A DNA stretch of 28,436 bases from an uncultured Clostridia bacterium (GTDB lineage Bacteria; Bacillota; Clostridia; Christensenellales; Pumilibacteraceae), in NCBI GenBank assembly GCA_947589145.1, contig CANQCB010000004.1, positions 1-28,436 of the forward strand, read 5' to 3'. A program made the position numbers and the translations under genes. This document shows, one piece after another, positions 14,908-22,352 of the stretch. The first letter of the stretch is position 1, and each line of letters opens with the position of its first letter. Under the pieces are notes generated by a model. The model searched no databases, was not told where the DNA came from, and was given only the letters and a program-made list of their open reading frames with translations.

Positions 14908-17115
14908 GTGTTCGCAGAAGTTATAGTAGACATAGCCGCCTCCGAGGTGGATAAAATATTCGATTACGACTGCGGAAATTTCGAAATCGTACGCGGAGTA
15001 AGAGTAACGGTGCCTTTCGGACGAACGACTGTTGAGGGGTTTGTTATAGGGATAAAAGATAGTTCGGAAGTTCCTGCGGATAAAATCAAATCTATAATCG
15101 AGATGCTCGACAAAACGCCCATAATCACGGATGAAATGTTCGAATTGCTTGATTATATGACGGCAAAAATGCACCTTATAAAAGTTGACGTTTTAAGACT
15201 GTTTATTCCGGCGGCTATGCGCGGCGGCAGAGTCAGGGAACTGACTCGGCAGGTCGCTGTGTTGTCCGAAGAATATAGAGACAGAGATCCGAACGAATTT
15301 ATAAAAAGAACTTCGCTTGCACAGCACGAAGTTTTCGAATATCTCTTAACCGAAAAGCCGGAAGGCGAATTGGTCAGCGAACTTACTAAAATTCTGTCGG
15401 CAAGCGCGTTGAAAAATCTTGCGACGCGCGGTATTGTCAGAATCTATAATGCTCCGCAAATGCGCCTTCCGTATTCCGACATAAAGCCCGTAGCCGACAA
15501 AGACGTTATATTGACCGACGAGCAAAAATCGGCGGTAGAAAAAATATGTTCATCGGTCGGTAAAATCTTTTTACTTCACGGCGTTACGGGCAGCGGAAAA
15601 ACCGAAGTTTATATGCGGTGCATTCGCAACGCTTTGGACCGCGGTCAGACCGCCATAATGCTCGTTCCCGAAATATCGCTCACTCCGCAGGTTTTACGGA
15701 ACTTTCGCGCTCGATTCGGAGATAACGTCGCTATACTTCACAGCGCGTTGGGGCAGGGCGAGAAATTCGACGAATGGCGCAAGTGTTTGTCGGGAGAAGC
15801 GAAAGTCGTACTCGGTGCGAGAAGCGCGGTTTTCGCTCCTATGAAAAACGTCGGGGTTATCGTTATAGACGAAGAACACGATTCGAGTTTCATTTCCGAG
15901 AGGACTCCGAGATATTCCACTGAACAAGTTGCGGAGTGGCGCGCAAAATTTAACGGAGCGAACCTCATTCTCGGAAGCGCAACGCCGTCCATAGAGACCT
16001 ATTATGCGGCAAAAACGGGCAAGTTCGAGTTGCTCGAACTGACGGGACGAGTAAATAAACGACCTCTTCCCGAAATGGAAATAGTTAATATGTGCCGCGA
16101 GGTTGCGCTAGGAAATCACACGATTTTTTCCGCGCTGCTTATGAACGAATTAGACAAGTGCATAAAGGGCGGCAACCAAGCTATGCTTTTCCTTAATCGC
16201 CGCGGATACGCCTCGTTCGTGATGTGCCGCGCGTGCGGATACGTAGCCAAGTGCGAACGCTGCGATGTGTCACTCGTCTATCACCGGGAGGAAAACAGGC
16301 TTAAATGTCACTATTGCGGGAATATGTATTCCGCTCTTGACCTCTGTCCGCAATGCGGTTCTCCGTTCATGAAAGAGGGGTATATCGGTACGGAAAAGGT
16401 TGTAAGTCAGCTTAAAGCCCTTTACCCGAACGTAGGTATACTTCGAATGGATAACGACAGCACGCGGACAAAAGGCGCTCATGCCCAAATATTGGGCGAT
16501 TTCGGCGAAAAAAAAGCGCAAATCCTCGTCGGTACGCAAATGATTGCAAAAGGGCATGACTTTCCCGACGTTACGCTCGTAGGCATACTCGACGCGGATA
16601 TGAGTTTACATATGGCGGATTATCGAAGCGTTGAGCGCACATTCCAACTAACGACGCAGGTCGCCGGCAGGGCGGGCAGAGCGGACAGAAACGGAAAAGT
16701 CATACTCCAAACTTTCGCGCCCAATCATTACGTTTACAATTTCGTAAGAAACGGCGATTATAAAGGTTTTTACGAAAAAGAAATCAATCTTCGTGAAGTG
16801 ACAAAATATCCGCCGTTTTCAACAATAGTTCGTGTCTTGGTATGCGGCACCGACGAAGCAAAAGCCGCCGCAGTGCTGAAAAACACATATGAGAAGATCT
16901 CCGCAATAAAAGATAAATATCCGAACAATTTCATTTATCTTGCTTACATGCGCGCTCCGTTGAGAAAAATTATGGACGAGTTCCGCATGCAGATACTTAT
17001 TCGTTTGACTTCCGACTCGGACGCTATCGTAAACAAAATTTTCGACGCCGTGGATGAATGCGGAGTTCCGAAAGTCACTTCATACGCCGAAATAAATCCG
17101 ATAAAACTTTCATAA
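14908..17115 (+). CDS. priA: Primosomal protein N' (replication restart helicase PriA)
   Basis: PriA recognises stalled or collapsed replication forks and reloads the replisome. The 735-residue product has the N-terminal 3'-end-binding domain (FAEVIVDIA), Walker A GVTGSGKT (225-232) and Walker B DEEH (321-324). All eight zinc cysteines are present (440, 443, 449, 452, 467, 470, 480, 483). The motif V/VI region follows (GTQMIAKGHDFPDV, QVAGRAGRADR). The start is GTG 14908 with a weak GAGAG upstream; the protein begins exactly where PriA family members do. It sits within the yicC operon between coaBC and def, as in Bacillus. Confidence 0.97.
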   Translation: MFAEVIVDIAASEVDKIFDYDCGNFEIVRGVRVTVPFGRTTVEGFVIGIKDSSEVPADKIKSIIEMLDKTPIITDEMFELLDYMTAKMHLIKVDVLRLFIPAAMRGGRVRELTRQVAVLSEEYRDRDPNEFIKRTSLAQHEVFEYLLTEKPEGELVSELTKILSASALKNLATRGIVRIYNAPQMRLPYSDIKPVADKDVILTDEQKSAVEKICSSVGKIFLLHGVTGSGKTEVYMRCIRNALDRGQTAIMLVPEISLTPQVLRNFRARFGDNVAILHSALGQGEKFDEWRKCLSGEAKVVLGARSAVFAPMKNVGVIVIDEEHDSSFISERTPRYSTEQVAEWRAKFNGANLILGSATPSIETYYAAKTGKFELLELTGRVNKRPLPEMEIVNMCREVALGNHTIFSALLMNELDKCIKGGNQAMLFLNRRGYASFVMCRACGYVAKCERCDVSLVYHREENRLKCHYCGNMYSALDLCPQCGSPFMKEGYIGTEKVVSQLKALYPNVGILRMDNDSTRTKGAHAQILGDFGEKKAQILVGTQMIAKGHDFPDVTLVGILDADMSLHMADYRSVERTFQLTTQVAGRAGRADRNGKVILQTFAPNHYVYNFVRNGDYKGFYEKEINLREVTKYPPFSTIVRVLVCGTDEAKAAAVLKNTYEKISAIKDKYPNNFIYLAYMRAPLRKIMDEFRMQILIRLTSDSDAIVNKIFDAVDECGVPKVTSYAEINPIKLS

Positions 17116-17128
17116 AAGAGAAAATATT

Positions 17129-17575
17129 ATGGCAAAAAGAACCGTTGTGAAAATTGGAGACGAAATACTCAGGATGCGAAGCAAGGAAGTCACGGAATTC
17201 GATTCCAGACTCGCCGTGCTTTTGGACGATATGCGCGAAACTATGCTCATCGAGGATGGCGTAGGTCTTGCCGCGCCGCAGGTCGGTGTATTAAGGCGCG
17301 CTGTTGTGATAAGTCCCAACGGTAAAGATTTTTACGAGTTTATAAATCCCGTCATATTAAAAGCGGAAGGCAAGCAAAAATGCAACGAGGGCTGTTTGAG
17401 CGTTCCGGGCATTCACGGCAAGGTAGAGCGTCCGAAAAAACTCGAAATCCGCGCCAACGACAGATATGGCAGGGAGTTTGTAGTGAAAGTCGACGGTTTT
17501 TTAGCCAACATTTGCTGCCACGAATTTGATCATCTCGACGGCATATTGTTTATAGATAAGATGATAAAGGACTGA
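17129..17575 (+). CDS. def: Peptide deformylase
   Basis: Def is a metalloenzyme that removes the N-formyl group from new proteins. The 148-residue protein shows all three family motifs: GVGLAAPQVG (44-53), EGCLSVPG (87-94, metal ligand C89) and HEFDH (131-135, two metal-binding His and catalytic Glu). It follows priA by 13 bases and precedes fmt by 6, pairing deformylation with formylation. The ribosome site is only a weak AAAAGAGAAAA. Confidence 0.97.
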   Translation: MAKRTVVKIGDEILRMRSKEVTEFDSRLAVLLDDMRETMLIEDGVGLAAPQVGVLRRAVVISPNGKDFYEFINPVILKAEGKQKCNEGCLSVPGIHGKVERPKKLEIRANDRYGREFVVKVDGFLANICCHEFDHLDGILFIDKMIKD

Positions 17576-17581
17576 AATTAT

Positions 17582-18505
17582 ATGCGTGTGGTATTTATGG
17601 GTACGCCGGATTTCGCACTTTTCTCGCTCGACGCTCTGTGTCGATCCGAGCACGAAGTGACTGCCGTTATAACGCAACCCGACAAGGCGGGAAACCGCGG
17701 GGTTGTATCATTTTCGCCCGTAAAAAAATATGCTTTAGCACACGATATTCCCGTTTATCAATTCGAAAAAATAAGAAAAGAGGGAATCGAAACGCTCAAA
17801 AATTTATATGCGGATATTTTCGTGACCGTCGCGTACGGTCAGATCCTCAGTCGAGAAATTCTCGATATTCCGCCACACGGGATTGTCAACGTTCACGCCT
17901 CGTTACTTCCCAAATATCGCGGCAGTTCTCCGATTCAATGGGCGCTTATAAACGGCGAGAAAAAAACCGGTATAACCATAATGCAAACTGCGGAAGGGCT
18001 GGACTGCGGAGACATACTGCTTCAAAAATCAATAGATATTACTTCCGAGGACAATGCCGGTACTTTGTTTGAAAAACTCGGCGCGCTTGGAGCAGACGCG
18101 TTGATCGAATATCTTGACGGATTGGAATGCGGTCGCAAGTTTACGCCCGTAAAGCAGGACGAAAGTCAATCGACTTATTTTCCCATGTTAAGTAAGTCGG
18201 ACGGAAAAATAGATTGGAGCGTATCCGCGGAACAAATTATAAATAAAACTCGCGGTTTAATGCCTTGGCCCGGAATTTACACGTACTTAAACGGAAAATT
18301 GCTTAAATTATTCGATATAGAACTCTGTGATCTGTCGGGAGAAAAGTGCGGAGAGGTCCTCCAAGCGGACAAGTCGAGCATTGTTGTTGCCTGCGGGGAT
18401 AAGAGCGTAAAAATCAAAGAATTGCAAATTGAAGGTAAAAAAAGAATGCCGAGTTATGAATTTATAAACGGCAATAGAATTACGATCGGGGAGGTGCTCG
18501 GATGA
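17582..18505 (+). CDS. fmt: Methionyl-tRNA formyltransferase
   Basis: Fmt formylates initiator Met-tRNA with 10-formyltetrahydrofolate. The 307-residue product has the Rossmann start VVFMGTPDFA (3-12). The catalytic segment NVHASLLPKYRGSSPIQW lies at 103-120 (N103, H105) and D141 is in GLDCGDIL, equivalent to the Asn-His-Asp triad of the E. coli enzyme. A C-terminal tRNA-binding domain starts near residue 207 (KIDWSVSAEQIINKTRGL). It overlaps rsmB as ATGA. Together with def it controls the formyl-methionine cycle. Confidence 0.97.
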   Translation: MRVVFMGTPDFALFSLDALCRSEHEVTAVITQPDKAGNRGVVSFSPVKKYALAHDIPVYQFEKIRKEGIETLKNLYADIFVTVAYGQILSREILDIPPHGIVNVHASLLPKYRGSSPIQWALINGEKKTGITIMQTAEGLDCGDILLQKSIDITSEDNAGTLFEKLGALGADALIEYLDGLECGRKFTPVKQDESQSTYFPMLSKSDGKIDWSVSAEQIINKTRGLMPWPGIYTYLNGKLLKLFDIELCDLSGEKCGEVLQADKSSIVVACGDKSVKIKELQIEGKKRMPSYEFINGNRITIGEVLG

Positions 18506-19788
18506 AATACAATTTTGCGGCAGAACGCGCGGCTTATAATGTACTTAAAAGCGTTTTCACCAATCGCGCATATTCGTCCATCGAGCTCGACCGAGTGCTT
18601 GATACTTCTCCCGAAACCGCGAGAGGCAAAATTACCGCCCTCGTTTACGGCGTTCTTGAAAAGAGCGTGCAACTTGATTACATAATCGACGTCCTTGTAA
18701 AGAAAAAAGTCAGAATCAACATAAGTATTCTTCTGAAAATGGCGCTGTACGAACTGCGTTACGGAAACGAGCCGCAATATGCCGTTGTCAGCAGATATGT
18801 ATCTTTTGCAAAAGACCGATTTAACGGAATACATTCTTTCGTAAACGCCGTACTCAGAAATTCAAAAGACGTCTATATCGACCAAACCAGAGACGACGCT
18901 TATTCGCTTTCCATTCGTTTCAGTCAGCCTCTTTGGCTTGTGGAGAGTTTGCTTGGCGAACTCGGGCAGGAAAGAACAATTTCCATACTGTCGACCGAGA
19001 ACGTCAAAGCCACACATATTCGACGTAACGCTAACCTGATCGGCGAGAAAGAATTCGACCTATTGATTGAAGAAAATTCGAATAATCACCATTATTCGCG
19101 TACAAAATACGGTTATTATGTCACACATAGTATAATCAGGGCATTAAAACCCGAAATTTTTACCGCTCAGTCGCTTGCTTCTGTTTATGCGGTAAACATC
19201 TATGCGGAAGGATATATAGGAAGTTCTCCGGAAGTGCTCGATATATGCGCCGCACCGGGAGGAAAGTCGATATATCTCAAAGAACTTATTCCGCAAGCAA
19301 AAGTGACGGCTTGCGATCTGCACTTTCATAGGGTACAACTCATAAAGTCATACGCGGCGAGAATGGGCGTAGACTTGGATATAGCGGTAAACGACGCTGC
19401 GGAATTGCGCGAAGAGTGGATAAATAAATTCGATATCGTAATATGCGACGTTCCCTGTTCGGGAAGCGGATTGTTGGTCTCTTCGCCCGATATTTTGCTT
19501 TTCAAAAACGAATCCGATATTTCTTCCTTAGGTCTGTTACAGTCCGCAATTATTTCCACGGCTGCGCACTACGTAAAAGTCGGCGGGGAACTCGAATATT
19601 CCACTTGCTCGATATTTGCGCATGAAAACGAGCGCGTGATAAATTCCTTTCTTGCCGAACACCCTGATTTTGAAATCGTTCCTTCAACTCTCGGCATAGG
19701 CACGCAAAAGGACGGCATGACGAGACTATATCCCGATAAAGACGGTTGCGACGGATTTTTCATTGCAAAACTCAGGAGAGTAAAGTGA
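18502..19788 (+). CDS. rsmB: 16S rRNA (cytosine967-C5)-methyltransferase RsmB
   Basis: RsmB (Sun) makes m5C967 in 16S rRNA. The 428-residue protein has an N-terminal NusB-like helical domain (1-130) and a Rossmann SAM domain with DICAAPGGK (247-255). The two catalytic cysteines of the m5C mechanism are C319 in PCSGSG and C369 in STCS. PCSGSG replaces the common PCSGLG. A strong GGGGAGGTG ribosome site precedes ATG 18502, which overlaps the fmt stop. Its own stop overlaps the GTG start of rlmN. Confidence 0.95.
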   Translation: MKYNFAAERAAYNVLKSVFTNRAYSSIELDRVLDTSPETARGKITALVYGVLEKSVQLDYIIDVLVKKKVRINISILLKMALYELRYGNEPQYAVVSRYVSFAKDRFNGIHSFVNAVLRNSKDVYIDQTRDDAYSLSIRFSQPLWLVESLLGELGQERTISILSTENVKATHIRRNANLIGEKEFDLLIEENSNNHHYSRTKYGYYVTHSIIRALKPEIFTAQSLASVYAVNIYAEGYIGSSPEVLDICAAPGGKSIYLKELIPQAKVTACDLHFHRVQLIKSYAARMGVDLDIAVNDAAELREEWINKFDIVICDVPCSGSGLLVSSPDILLFKNESDISSLGLLQSAIISTAAHYVKVGGELEYSTCSIFAHENERVINSFLAEHPDFEIVPSTLGIGTQKDGMTRLYPDKDGCDGFFIAKLRRVK

Positions 19789-20828
19789 AAAAACTTCTGC
19801 TTGATTTTACAAAAGACGAACTTTCGCAAGAACTTGCCTTGTTCGACTTAAAGCCTTACCGCGCAGAGCAGGTTTATAATTGGATATGCGGCGGAGCGGA
19901 TTTTTCGGAAATGACGAATATTCCCAAAAGTCTACGCGAAACTCTTTCGGAAAAATTTGTCGCCGTCGGCTCGGAGATAATCAAAGAAGCGATTTCAAAG
20001 GACGGCACGGTAAAATTTTTATATAAACTAAATGACGGGAATCTTGTGGAAGGCGTATTGATGAGTTATAAATACGGATATACGCTTTGCGCGTCCACGC
20101 AAGTCGGTTGTCGAATGGGTTGCGCGTTCTGCGCTTCGGGAAAGGACGGATTGCTTCGAAACCTCGGAGCGGGCGAGATTTTATCCGAAGTCGTCGAGGC
20201 AAACAAATATTTGCGTAAAAAAGATAAAAACGCGCGAATAGGAAATGTCGTACTGATGGGTAGCGGCGAACCGCTTGACAATTACGATAACGTTACTAAA
20301 TTTTTATCTCTTGTAACGGAATCTCAGGGGATAAGTCAAAGGGGAATATCTCTTTCGACCTGCGGGCTTGTACGGAATATCAGGAGACTTGCAGACGACG
20401 GCTTTTCCGTGACATTATGCATATCCCTGCATGCAACCTCAGACGAGAAAAGGTTACGCGTCATGCCAACCGCAAACGCGTATAAAATCGGCGAAATAAT
20501 GTCCGCCGCCGAATATTACTTCAAAAAAAGCGGCAGAAGGGTAATAATCGAATATGCAATGATGCGAGGCTTCAACATTTCCGAGTCAGACGCGATAAAA
20601 TTGCGTGAATTGACAAAAAACTTCCCGTGTCATATTAATCTGATCCCGCTAAACGACGCCGACTCAAATCTTGTCGGGGTAAACAGGGCGGAGGCAAATG
20701 CTTTTTTGAAAAAATTGCTGTCCGTCGGCGCTTCTGCGACGATCAGACGGTCGCTCGGAGCAGATATCGAAGGCGCATGCGGACAACTAAAACGACGTTA
20801 TATTAACGGAGGAAATAATGAAAATTAA
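19785..20828 (+). CDS. rlmN: Dual-specificity 23S rRNA/tRNA adenine-C2 methyltransferase RlmN
   Basis: RlmN is a radical-SAM enzyme that makes m2A2503 in 23S rRNA and m2A37 in tRNA. From GTG 19785 it has 347 residues. The radical-SAM cluster cysteines are C109, C113 and C116 (VGCRMGCAFCASG), followed by GSGEPLDNYDNV and ISLSTCGLV. The C-terminal methyl-carrying cysteine is C332 (EGACGQL). GTG 19785 is preferred: AGGAGAG (19774-19780) lies 5 bases upstream and GTGA overlaps the rsmB stop. A TTG at 19746 gives a longer frame without family-like sequence. In Bacillus prpC, prkC and rsgA separate this gene from rpe; here rpe overlaps it by 11 bases. Confidence 0.96.
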   Translation: MKKLLLDFTKDELSQELALFDLKPYRAEQVYNWICGGADFSEMTNIPKSLRETLSEKFVAVGSEIIKEAISKDGTVKFLYKLNDGNLVEGVLMSYKYGYTLCASTQVGCRMGCAFCASGKDGLLRNLGAGEILSEVVEANKYLRKKDKNARIGNVVLMGSGEPLDNYDNVTKFLSLVTESQGISQRGISLSTCGLVRNIRRLADDGFSVTLCISLHATSDEKRLRVMPTANAYKIGEIMSAAEYYFKKSGRRVIIEYAMMRGFNISESDAIKLRELTKNFPCHINLIPLNDADSNLVGVNRAEANAFLKKLLSVGASATIRRSLGADIEGACGQLKRRYINGGNNEN

Positions 20829-21471
20829 AGCGGCTCCGTCTATTTTGAGCGGAGATTTCTCAAAAATGGGAGAAGAGGCGGCGCGAATGGAACGCGCAGG
20901 CGCCGACATGATCCATTGCGACGTTATGGACGGCATATTCGTTCCCAACCTGACGTTCGGTCCGAAAATGGTTGCGGATATCAAAAAGTGCGTGACGGTT
21001 CCTTTGGACGTCCATCTTATGATAGTTAAGCCCGAAAATTATATCGAGAACTTTATAAAGAGCGGCGCCGAATATCTTTCTTTCCATATAGAGGCAACCG
21101 ACAAAGCAAAAGACAATTTGCTTTTTGTAAAAAACGCAGGAGTAAAAGCCGGACTCGCAATTTGCCCCGAAACTCCGATCGAGCGAGTGTACGAATATCT
21201 CGAAATATGCGATTTTGTCGTTATTATGGGCGTTCATCCCGGGTTCAGCGGGCAAAAGTACATATCGGGGACTACCGAGCGTATTACAGCGCTTAAAAAA
21301 GAAATCAACTCACGCGGATTGAATGTGGAAATCGAGTTGGACGGAGGCGCAACGGAATCAAATATAGGCGAAATAATTTCCGCAGGCTCGACAATAAACG
21401 TCTCCGGCAGTTGTGCGTTTAATTCTCCCAATCCCGAGAGCGTCATTGCAAAGTTTCAAGGGAAACGATAA
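20818..21471 (+). CDS. rpe: Ribulose-phosphate 3-epimerase
   Basis: Rpe interconverts ribulose 5-phosphate and xylulose 5-phosphate in the pentose phosphate pathway. The 217-residue TIM-barrel protein shows S8 (APSIL), the metal ligands H33 and D35 (IHCDVMDG), H66 (DVHLMI), the phosphate-binding MGVHPGFSGQ loop, and ELDGGAT with the second catalytic Asp. A GGAGG ribosome site precedes ATG 20818, which overlaps the end of rlmN by 11 bases. It is the last large gene of the yicC operon; spoVM follows after 55 bases. Confidence 0.97.
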   Translation: MKIKAAPSILSGDFSKMGEEAARMERAGADMIHCDVMDGIFVPNLTFGPKMVADIKKCVTVPLDVHLMIVKPENYIENFIKSGAEYLSFHIEATDKAKDNLLFVKNAGVKAGLAICPETPIERVYEYLEICDFVVIMGVHPGFSGQKYISGTTERITALKKEINSRGLNVEIELDGGATESNIGEIISAGSTINVSGSCAFNSPNPESVIAKFQGKR

Positions 21472-21526
21472 TTTATTGTGACAAATCGGGCGATTTTATC
21501 ATAAATACAGATTGGGAGGATCGTTT

Positions 21527-21619
21527 ATGTCAAAGATTATCTGTATCAAACCGCCTGCATTTATACGAGTTTTTCTTAGGTTGTTCAACCGTAAAAAGAA
21601 TAAAAACAAATCCGATTGA
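21527..21619 (+). CDS. spoVM: Stage V sporulation protein SpoVM-like peptide
   Basis: This 30-codon gene encodes MSKIICIKPPAFIRVFLRLF followed by a Lys/Asn-rich tail. SpoVM of Bacillus is a 26-residue amphipathic peptide that marks the convex forespore membrane and anchors SpoIVA at the start of coat and cortex assembly. The alignment is clear for such a short peptide: IKLPKFLGGIVRAMLG in Bacillus against IKPPAFIRVFLRLFNR here, with the helix-breaking Pro conserved and a basic C-terminus. GGGAGGA (21514-21520), 6 bases before the ATG, is the strongest ribosome site in this part of the window. Position between rpe and rpmB is the same as in Bacillus subtilis. The tail is about four residues longer. 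It implies an endospore-forming ancestry. Confidence 0.82.
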   Translation: MSKIICIKPPAFIRVFLRLFNRKKNKNKSD

Positions 21620-21679
21620 CTTTTGCAATTACGGTAAAATACACCCGAAACCGTTAGTTATAATTACATTACCTTTTTC

Positions 21680-21720
21680 AAAAAAGCCTGTTTTCTATCA
21701 AAAGAAAAACAGGCTTTTTT
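21680..21720 (+). terminator. Strong terminator after rpe-spoVM
   Basis: A 15-bp perfect stem (21680-21694 with 21706-21720) ends in six T. The mirror-image A run on the 5' side makes it able to work on both strands. It closes the yicC-to-spoVM unit. The bases between spoVM and the stem show nothing coding. Confidence 0.93.
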
Positions 21721-21850
21721 GTGGTTTTGGGCTATTATTTTCAATAAAAGATAATATAGTAGGGTAGAGAAACGGTCGAAATATAGTCAAGATTAAAGGT
21801 GAAAAATTATATCGATAAAAGAGTAGAGGATCGATCAAAACACATATATA

Positions 21851-21880
21851 AAAGAAAAGTACCGATAAGAAATCGGTACT
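21851..21880 (-). terminator. Terminator of rpmB
   Basis: On the minus strand a 9-bp stem (21880-21872 with 21866-21858) with a 5-base loop is followed by TTTTCTTT. It lies 8 bases after the rpmB stop. The stretch 21721-21850 between this and the opposing spoVM terminator holds no feature I can support. Confidence 0.85.
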
Positions 21881-21888
21881 CGGAAAAG

Positions 21889-22074
21889 TTAATTCTCTTT
21901 ATTCAAGGTTCTCTTGCAGCGCGTACAAACGTAAACACTCTGAACCTCTCCGTCAATATCAAGTTTCGTTTTATGCACGTTCGCATTAAACGATCTGACG
22001 GTGTGTCTGTTGGAGTGACTTACATTTTTGCCGGCAGATCTGCCTTTTCCGCAAATTGCACATACTTTGCTCAT
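21889..22074 (-). CDS. rpmB: 50S ribosomal protein L28, zinc-binding (C+) form
   Basis: L28 is a small basic protein of the large subunit. The 61-residue product starts MSKVCAICGKG and contains GKNVSHSNRHTVRSF, the L28 core. Two CxxC pairs (CAIC at 5-8 and CTRC near 51-54) form a zinc ribbon, so this is the zinc-dependent version rather than a cysteine-free paralogue. A GGAGG ribosome site lies upstream of the ATG on the minus strand. The gene stands alone between its own promoter and terminator, opposite in direction to its neighbours, as in Bacillus. Confidence 0.96.
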   Translation of the reverse strand: MSKVCAICGKGRSAGKNVSHSNRHTVRSFNANVHKTKLDIDGEVQSVYVCTRCKRTLNKEN

Positions 22075-22107
22075 TCTCGTTGCCTCCGTTTTCTTTTTTA
22101 CCGTAAT

Positions 22108-22136
22108 ACTATACCACCGAAATGAAATAAACGCAA
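22108..22136 (-). promoter_or_regulatory. Promoter of rpmB
   Basis: On the minus strand TTGCGT (22136-22131), 17 bases, then TATAGT (22113-22108) preceded by TGG, an extended -10. The leader to the start codon is about 27 bases. The unusual -35 TTGCGT recurs in the fakA promoter. Confidence 0.75.
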
Positions 22137-22216
22137 GTAAATTACAAAAATTTTTTGAAATTGTTGTGATTTTTATTGCAAAAAGGTATTTTTTTCGTAT
22201 TGAATAGGAAAAACTC

Positions 22217-22245
22217 TTGCGTTTTTTTATTTTTTGGGTTAGAAT
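22217..22245 (+). promoter_or_regulatory. Promoter of fakA
   Basis: TTGCGT (22217-22222), 17 bases, then TAGAAT (22240-22245). The spacer is T-rich. Transcription should start near 22252, giving a leader of about 100 bases. The AT-rich stretch between this and the divergent rpmB promoter (22137-22216) shows nothing else. Confidence 0.65.
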
Positions 22246-22251
22246 ATTAAA

Positions 22252-22352
22252 AGTTACTTTGAAGTTCTTACGGGATAAGCGAACGAATATTCGTTTTTCC
22301 CGCTCGCACCCCAGAAAGCCTTTCGGCTTATGGTTGGAGGATAAATATTAAA
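22252..22352 (+). promoter_or_regulatory. Structured 5' leader of fakA
   Basis: The leader can form two hairpins. The first (22271-22302) has an outer stem CGGGA/TCCCG and an inner AACGA/TCGTT stem with ATAT loop. The second (22316-22329) is AAGCC/GGCTT with a TTTC loop and lies just before the GGAGG ribosome site (22336-22340). It matches no riboswitch family I recognise. The second hairpin is close enough to affect ribosome access. Confidence 0.35.

Noticed and set aside
21481..21510. Sigma-E-type promoter for spoVM, from CATAAATA at 21500-21507
   Set aside because: The -10 matches only partly and no convincing -35 lies 13-15 bases upstream. Sporulation-specific transcription is expected from biology but not shown here.
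21620..21720. Possible small RNA between spoVM and its terminator (TTGACT near 21616 and TAAAAT at 21635)
   Set aside because: The spacer would be only 13 bases and there is no conserved structure besides the terminator; the stem is explained as the end of the rpe-spoVM unit.
21799..22125. 108-codon plus-strand frame across rpmB
   Set aside because: It runs through the rpmB terminator and antisense to rpmB; the sequence is a shadow of these.
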